A stretch of 64,000 nt of DNA from Fennellomyces sp. T-0311. Taxonomy: Eukaryota > Mucoromycota > Mucoromycetes > Mucorales > Lichtheimiaceae. This document shows positions 56,753-64,000 of the stretch, one piece after another (within the stretch, counting starts at the first letter, position 1; every line of letters begins with the position of its first letter). The stretch covers positions 434,001 through 498,000 of the forward strand of contig JALLLT010000008.1 of the NCBI GenBank assembly GCA_025266875.1, given 5' to 3'. The translations under genes were made by a program, and so were the position numbers. A model generated the notes under the pieces. The model was not told where the DNA came from. It worked only from the letters and a program-made list of their open reading frames with translations, and searched no databases.

Positions 56753-59464
56753 TCACGGAATGGCTTTGGTGACCCACCTGTGACCTACGACATCTTTAAT
56801 GGTAAGTCTGGTACGGACACCGTTAAACATGCCGACTATGAGATCCCGCAGATCTGTTGTTTTCGGAGTCAGCGCAGGGGCTTTTTTTTTATTAGAAAGC
56901 ACTTACCATTATCCAAACGAATAGGGAATACCAAATTCCGGTTAATGATGTCTGCTGGAGTATCGAAAGGATTGGAAAGGTGTATGATCGTGTATAAAAG
57001 GACCCCGAGGGCCCAAATATCTTGTGGTTTGCCCGTGTACGTCTGACCGCTGAGCACTTCGGGTGATGCATAATTCGGGGTGCCGACAAATGTATTGAAT
57101 TTTCTTTTTCTTGTCTTGACGGTCGCGGCACTTCCGAAATCGATCAATCGGACCCTCAGCTGATCATCAATCATCACGTTTTCATCCTTGATATCGCGAT
57201 GAACGATGTTGAGCACTTCATGCAAATGGTTCACGGCCTTGGCAATTTGCAAAAAGATCTGTTGGCTATCGTATTCCGACAATTCACGGTTCTCCTCGAT
57301 AAATCTGAACAGGGTCTTGCCGTAGTTTCCCATTACTATGTAGTGATATGTAGGGTCTGAAAAGTAGGCATCTAAGGAGTCCAAATCAGAGTCTTTGCCA
57401 CAATGCACGGCTTTTGATTGATCAAACTTACACATCTCGCAGCAGTTTTCATGCGGGTTCTGTTGAAGTGCTCTGAGCACTTCAATTTCGATAGGTAATG
57501 CCGTTTTTCTGCGATTTCCCTCTCGGACAACTCGGGATTTATCCACATATTTGATAGTTACCTTTTTTTTTAAAAAAAAAGAAAAAAAGGAAAGTAATTA
57601 GCATGTGCTTCTTTTTTAATATTTTGTACTTGCAACGAACCTTTCTGAGCGACTTCTTGTCGTACGCGGCATAAACCGATCCATAAGAGCCCTGGCCAAG
57701 ATTTTCGAGTACCTTGTAGTTTGTAATTGATTTACCCCAGTCAGGTACATTCTTCACAAAGACCCAATGCGGTACGTCTTGGCGAGAAGAAAATTTGATA
57801 TACAATTCCACTTGAGTTTCCAGGCCCGTTTTTGAGCGTGCCAAAAGTATTGGCTTTCCATCATCATTTCTTGACTTTTCGTCATCGTTTCTTGGCCTTT
57901 TGCCGAATTTGTTGCGCCACCATTCGCACATGAGTGTAAGGCCATGAAGCTGGTCGTTGAAATTAAATGAGCTGTCACTGGTAAACGAGTCGTCGTCCCG
58001 GGGTAATGCGTTCGTTTGTGCGAGCCAGTCATCAATCATGAGCGGATATTCCGGCAATCGATCGTCAATTTTGCAGTGCTCAGCTTCTTGCGGTGTTTGA
58101 TTGAACAGGCAGCGGCTTAATGTTTCACTGCTCCAAGCAATTGTCTTATCATACTTTACCGAAACCATTCCTGTGATCAATGGTACGGCAATGATGTCTA
58201 CACTAAATCGTTCTTTGACGATAAAGTAGTGTACGCCATGTGCTGATATATGCCACTGATCGACTTCTTGAACTGCGTCTTTATAATGAAATCCTTGCAG
58301 TTGTTCCCCATCGATAGGGTAGTCCGTAATATCGCAACCTTCAAACACGGTCGGCTTTTCGGTAATATGTCCCTATATAGGTTCTTTTAGTGCTGTTAGG
58401 ATGCATGCATGATATTTTGAAACTTACGGTTTCATCGATTGGGATTCTCGCTATAGGTACGCAATTATCAACGAATATAAATACATAAAAGTCTTCACAG
58501 GCAATTTTCGATTCTTTCAACCAAAGGGACATCCATCGCTCTTCACCCGACTTGGCCACTACTTTGATCTAAAAAATAAAATTAGAGTTTTTGTGGCGCA
58601 TGAATTATTCTGAGATGAAACATACTCTATCGCCACAGACAAGTATGCATTCGTCGTATGATTGAGTTCGTTCCTGGTTGCAAACATATCCAAACCAGTT
58701 GGAGTTCAATATACATTCGACGGATTTAGCTTGCAAAAGGTCGGGGCTGTAGCCAAAAATAGTGTCTTCCAACGTCCAATAACGGTAAATCTTGTAGTTT
58801 TTGTGGGTTACGAGCATGGTAATATTCTCCATGGGCAGTAGTTTATCAAGTCCGCGCCCCAGTATCTCAGATACTTGGCTATTAGGGAGCTTTGGACGTA
58901 TGGGGTACGTAACAGCACATTCAATTTCTGATGCGATGGAGCTCAGTACCATGGGTTCGCAGTGCGTCATGGAACTGTCGTCGCTTATCCAACTTTCCTG
59001 CAACGCTGTCTCTGGTGTTCTCAGAAAAGATACCGATTCAGGAAAGCCTACATTATTACAGATGCTTGGATAGCTTTCGAGCTGCGCCTCCTGGAATATA
59101 TTCGGATACGGGACTCCATCGTGGGTCAGTGTCAGTACCGGGACAGTCGCCATCGATTTGTCTTGAAATACCATCTCGGCATCTCTATCGATGCACATAT
59201 CATCAGGTTCTTGATACAAGTCCTCGGCATATTGCAGCACTGATGTAGCAAATTGCTGGCTCCTAGTATCAGTATTCGTATCATTCTTTTTAAAATGTTT
59301 TCTTGGTTGTTAAACAAATACCTAGGCTGGTACAAATATATGTCCGTATCTTTGCAGCCTAATGGAGGAGCTGCGAAATCACATTCTAGATTCTTGCGGT
59401 ATTTCTTTCTGTGGAAAGTCGGTACGGGTAGCTCAGTTGGCTGTTGGTCATAAATAGTGCACAT
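56753..59464 (-). CDS. PAS-domain serine/threonine kinase (PASK/Psk1-like)
   Basis: Six exons on the minus strand: 59322-59464, 58626-59262, 58428-58568, 57641-58372, 56907-57561 and 56753-56853, giving 802 aa. Residues ~150-300 are PAS-like (LLPMENITMLVTHKNYKIYRYW, DTIFGYSPDLLQAKSVECIL). The kinase is at ~523-802: NLGQGSYGSVYAAYD, VTIKYVDKS, LPIEIEVLRAL, HLHEVLNIVHRDIKDENVMI, LIDFGSAATV, GTPNYASPEVLSG and DIWALGVLLYTI. HRDIKDEN, LIDFGSA and PIEIEVL are hallmarks of PAS kinases, nutrient sensors acting on sugar partitioning and translation. It is shorter than yeast Psk1 (about 1350 aa), mainly in the N-terminus. The last intron uses the distal acceptor (AACAACAG) to keep DLRDLIVGMF. Confidence 0.88.
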
Positions 59465-62400
59465 GATAGTGCTCTATGAGACAAATGAAGAGCGTAAAAT
59501 TCGATAGCTCTGTATTTTAATGTTAGCGATATGTACGGTGAGTGGCGCGCATCGAACCCTTGAATAACTTACAAGTAAACGAACTATCAGTGAACACGAG
59601 AATGCTCTATTTTTATAATGCGTGTGCGCGCCACATTTTCCCTTTTTGGAGATGTCACATTGGATTTCCAAAAAGGTAATGTCGCTTCCATGTGGTTCCA
59701 GAAAGGGAAGGCCTTGGCGACATTGACTCTTACGTATGGCTGTATAACACAGCTTTGCAGAAACTGCACAAGTACGAATATATCGTATGTCGCTGAACTT
59801 GGTCCGAAATATTTGGCATGTTGTCGATCATAAACCATCACGGGAAGAGAATCGTGTTTGAACTAGCAAACTTTTCCTTCTTTAATGGTAAGTGAACGAC
59901 AGGAAAATCGAAAAGGTTTAGCCTCAGTGTCTAAGGCTACAATGTATATATGGATTAGTTTGATAGTACCAGCTTTGTTAAAAGGAATTCTGTACTTATA
60001 GCTCATGGCGATCGCTAACGCTATACTCATATATCCAGTGATGCAAGCCACCAACAAGATAACTTGGCGGCGCAAGTCAACTAACATTTTTTGGTTGACT
60101 GTGCTTCCATAATAGCGAATATGATATACAAACAAGAGAGAGCGCAGCGCTTTCACATCTGGTAATATCCATGTCTTAAAGCATGACAACCTGTTCTACT
60201 TTTACGTTAAGTAGACTAAAAATATTCGTTGGGAAACGGTACTACATAACATTGTGCTAAGATTGTGAACATACCACCAATACTCTTGGCAATGCACTCT
60301 ATTAGCGCAAAGTGTACTTCTCGGGTTATATTGCTATGGATTCATTAAATTGGAAATATGAAGTATCAAAGAATGCCGCAAGAGGTAAAAGATGGCGCGT
60401 AAAAAGTCTGTTTTTTGCTCACCAAGCAGAACATTGCCATTTAAGGCCTTCCTCCGCTATAGTAATACGCAACTATAGTCGGATCCTTGCGCAGCGCCAT
60501 GATTACATCAAAAGATAATCGTGCACCGCAATAGCCCAAAGCCCTGTTTTTTACAGTACTTTCCTTCAGAGTTGGTAGACAAGGAATTTGCCTCGAGCAA
60601 TAATACAGTAACCCAACCCTTTTTAATGGCATGGAAGCCCACTCTCGTCTGTTCTTATTTTTAAATCAAAGTTGAGGAACACTTCAGCCTTACTTTTGCA
60701 CAACCTGATATTGGGTATCGACAGCTTGGTGCCGCAAACTTTACCATTTTGAATAACTAACTTTCATTGTGTATCTAGGCATTCTGAGGCCCAGACTGTG
60801 GTCACTGCAGAATGCTTAATGAGTTCGATTGGGACAAGTATTACACTGTTGTCAGTCGGAAGGTAACACTTCACAGTACGTAGTTACCATTGTTTTTTGC
60901 CATATGATAATAGACCAATTCAATTACGATTGAACTAAACAGTTGTTATGATTTTCTGATAGCCTTTTAAAATAGCAGTTGCTAATTGTGAGAAGCTTTC
61001 CAGTACGAATTTTAAATAAAGGAGATGTTACGTACAGATCATTTGGTAATACATTTAACGAAAATGTCTAAATGAATTTCACGCGTTGAGTTGAATATTA
61101 GTATTGCCATTTTTTTGATAATTTGACTCATCGTTTGATTCCGGTCTACCGATATTCCAAAATTGTTGAAAGCTCCGGATATATTAATACCTGAACCGTA
61201 ATTGTCCGCATGAATAGCTAATTAACATCATGTAGTGTAGTGTCGGATCCAGTGAAGTGACAGCAGCAGGACCTGTATAGAGAAGCCCTGCCATATGAGC
61301 AAAGAACAAAGTATAATACGTCGCAATAACAAAAATCTACCTGTATAATTATCTGGAAAAAGCCAATATGCAAGTGCAGTATTGGAATGGAATCGAATCA
61401 CACTTGCAGTGCGAGGATACAATTAGAAAAGAAATGAAAGTACCCCTCAGCGGCGCACTGGAACAATTTCAAATCACTAATAAAACCAATCACTATGAAT
61501 ACACTAGAAATTACAACAATCAAAAGCACACTCACGGCAGAGCTTTCTCCTATCCTCCTCTGGGAAGAAAAGCCTTGTTGTTTATTCATCTGATCAAGTT
61601 TTGCTTTTCAAAGCACACAGTGTTGTACAACTTGAAGGTCATATTAGGAAACTAGCGCAGTAATTAATCGCTAGGGTATACTTGTGTGGATTCCCCATAA
61701 GAGTTTGGTTCAGTAGACTTCAATCATCCTTGATTTTTACTATAGGCTTTAACCCCGCACCAACAGTAGTAAACAGGATTTGCTCCTCTTCAGTAGAACT
61801 TTGGAAACCTTTTTGTCCATAAGGTTAAATAGGTGTTACATATTAGGATATTTAAGGTACAGCCATAACTCAACTAGAGATTTCGGAACCCAAAAATGTA
61901 TTAGGCTGGTTGAGAGTAGCTTTTGTTTGAACATACAAAGGTACCGTGATACAACCCTCATGTATTATTCGGTGGAGGATGGAGGAATCGCAAACAAAGA
62001 ATCCTCCAAATTTTTTAGATTTCCTAATACTGTTGGTATGGGTCATACAAAAGCTCTGTCACGGGGATTGCAACATTCATTTTTAAATATAAAAAGGTAG
62101 AAAGTCTGACAAGATTATGAACTTACTGTAAGCTCACATGACATTATTTTGTCTCACAATCCTTTTGGTGAATTTCCATGCCTTGTAAACTAGTATATGT
62201 ATATACTAGGCAAGTAATAAGATCTGTCAAGGGTATTAGAATTCGGTAGGACCCGTTGTAGTTATCGTATATATCTGGAATCGTATCACAAAAGCCAAGT
62301 CTAGTACATATGTAATCCAGTCAGTGTTATGTATATTTGGTCGCATGAGAAGCATGTGAGTCTATCATAGAAATCAGTTATCCATGTATGTAAGTGATAT

Positions 62401-64000
62401 GTAATATAAATTATACTAGGTTATGTACTAGGCAATCAAGTTCTAAATTTTAGTAGAGCCCCGTGAGCGCCACAACTGGAGTCAGCGACGCAGAAAAGAA
62501 ATACTTGGCATGATGACGCATGTGCGGGTCACTCAGGGTTTTTTTGAAATCAGTCTCTACACATAATACGGTATCTGACCAAAAGATCATGTACTGGCTG
62601 ACCAGCAAACATGCTCAGCTTGGTATAATGATACGAAAATGATGGTGGCTCATCATGATCATTAATAATCAAGAATATTGTTAGATTATTGATAGATTAT
62701 TGATAGGTTAATGTCCATTATGCCCCTAGGGTGCCCATCGTGTGCTAAGAGTAATTGAATTTCGTGTACGGTAAGCCATTTCCCGTATAGTCAATTAAGA
62801 AGCATTGAAATTTACTGTTATCTACCTTTAACCAATGGCATTTCATAAGCTGTTCTAACACTATATGTTTGTTGCAATGAAACACATGTTTCAATTGTAC
62901 AAAGTGGGCATTACAAGCAAGTGACATCATTGTATATTGCATAGTAGCATTCTAACGCTTGAGGAGACGTGTCAGTGGTGTGCCAGACACTAAATTCAAA
63001 GGCCCAATGGCCTCAATTTCTGAATACGTAACTCAGGAAATGACCCCCCACCACTGGTTACCGTACTTTACCCGTAGTAATCAAGGTAAAATACCTGTGG
63101 ATATTACTGTGCGGGTGCACCCATGTGAGGATAGTGCTCGGTATGATATAGTTTAGGCTTTGCAATTTTGAAATATGTGGTGCGGTGTAATGTAACCATT
63201 ACGTCCCGGGCGAAGCCTTAGTGTCATACTACAGCGTCATATCCTTCCTTCCCCGAGTTTTTTTTTTTTTTCAAATGGCTGGGGGTTCCTTTACAATGCT
63301 GAAACTTGAGCTTTGATACGATGAACGGTGTCGTATGGAAAATAGCTTTGGAAAAAATGGTTCCCTTATGATACGCCAAGAATGTCGTTGTCTCTGGGAT
63401 ACCATGTACCCAAAAGATTTGATATACACGAGACTACGTACGTTGAGCTGTCTTACCCAAGCGCTTTGGCTTTCGGCATAGGGGTTATTAGATATAATTA
63501 AACTAGGACCCGTTCAGTCATGTCCTGATCATATGCGTTAATAATACTGGTAGGGATGTACGAACCCCTTACGACTATCTTATATAAATCTGGATATACG
63601 CGTGACATAATGTAACGCGTAGAATAACGGATGTACTTTAAAACAGTATGTTAAACATGTGGGATCTCCTTTGTTCCCAAAACTATTTGCCTGCATCAAG
63701 ATCTCTAAGCTAAATTTACACTTATACCATTGAGAGCAAGAAAAGAAATCAAGGGGTAGGGGCTCTTATGGCTTGAACATATCAGAATATATACAGATCT
63801 GCTGGACACCCCTGAGATCAACTACAAGCCGAAGTGTTGTGTGTAGGCACTCCTACGATATAGTGTAAAAAGGTTTATCAGTATACATAAAATAGTCCTG
63901 GATTTGCATACGCAAGCTGCACATCAAGCCTAAAGCGACTGTCGGTCTGACAGCGCTCATTATATGTCCGCTGACCGAAATGGTTGGATATTCGTTCTTT
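59465..64000. other. Gene-poor AT-rich right end, nothing firmly recognised
   Basis: About 4.5 kb with no supported gene. A minus-strand open stretch at 59863-60189 contains one hydrophobic helix (QVILLVACITGYMSIALAIAMSY), and a plus-strand stretch at 62959-63156 ends TPHHWLPYFTRSNQGKIPV..; both may be relics but neither has splice partners or a family I recognise. A 9-bp-arm inverted repeat lies at 62190-62209. Confidence 0.4.
62190..62209. repeat. Short inverted repeat and related TACTAGG words
   Basis: CTAGTATAT, a 2-bp spacer, then ATATACTAG. Related words (ATACTAGG, GTACTAGGCAA) recur around 62413-62433. Probably a decayed local repeat; function unknown. Confidence 0.5.

Noticed and set aside
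59410..59450. tRNA-like D-arm (GGTAGCTCAGTTGG)
   Set aside because: It lies inside the first coding exon of the PAS kinase on the other strand (TELPVP), and no anticodon stem or T-arm (GTTCGA) follows at the right distance.

Overview
The window looks like a piece of a filamentous-fungus nuclear genome. Genes are intron-rich, with short (about 45-70 nt) GT..AG introns, compact intergenic spacers and moderate GC. The family set and sequence flavour (stand-alone adenylation enzymes, Tc1-like element, RFX, PAS kinase, B''-type PP2A subunit) suggest an early-diverging, Mucoromycota-like fungus. That placement is inference from protein style, not a database result. There is no operon, CRISPR array or viral genome here.

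Layout, left to right: a dispersed LTR-like repeat cut by the window edge (1-430); IMP2 mitochondrial inner-membrane peptidase (minus) divergent from ribosomal protein eL13 (plus); a gamma-glutamyltransferase (minus) divergent from a secreted GH18 chitinase (plus) across a 1.8-kb spacer carrying four TGA(C/G)TCA sites; an ERF4/Golgin-A7 gene; an intact Tc1/IS630-type DDE transposon with 30-bp terminal inverted repeats filling the gap before ORC5; an RFX-type transcription factor; a decayed gene made of three HNH-endonuclease-like modules; two tandem paralogous adenylate-forming enzymes; a second copy of the dispersed repeat; a gene-poor stretch.

The right half holds a CaMK-type kinase; COQ3; another gene-poor stretch; an unrecognised 876-aa protein gene; an MFS monocarboxylate-type transporter with one doubtful spot; RFC5; an alpha/beta hydrolase; a small membrane ORF; a Sec7-PH ArfGEF whose Sec7 domain seems to lack its N-terminal half; a CLASP/TOG protein; an F-box/LRR protein; a short hypothetical gene; a possible small secreted Cys-rich protein; a PP2A B'' subunit; and a PAS-domain kinase. 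The last 4.5 kb hold no gene I can support.

The genes are mostly unrelated housekeeping functions: replication (ORC5, RFC5), signalling (CaMK-like, PAS kinase, PP2A B'', ERF4), trafficking (ArfGEF) and microtubules (CLASP). The accessory material sits in three places: the transposon, the HNH pseudogene next to the adenylation-enzyme pair, and the LTR-like repeats. Exon joins were worked out by hand; where I give a protein length, the exons sum to a whole number of codons.
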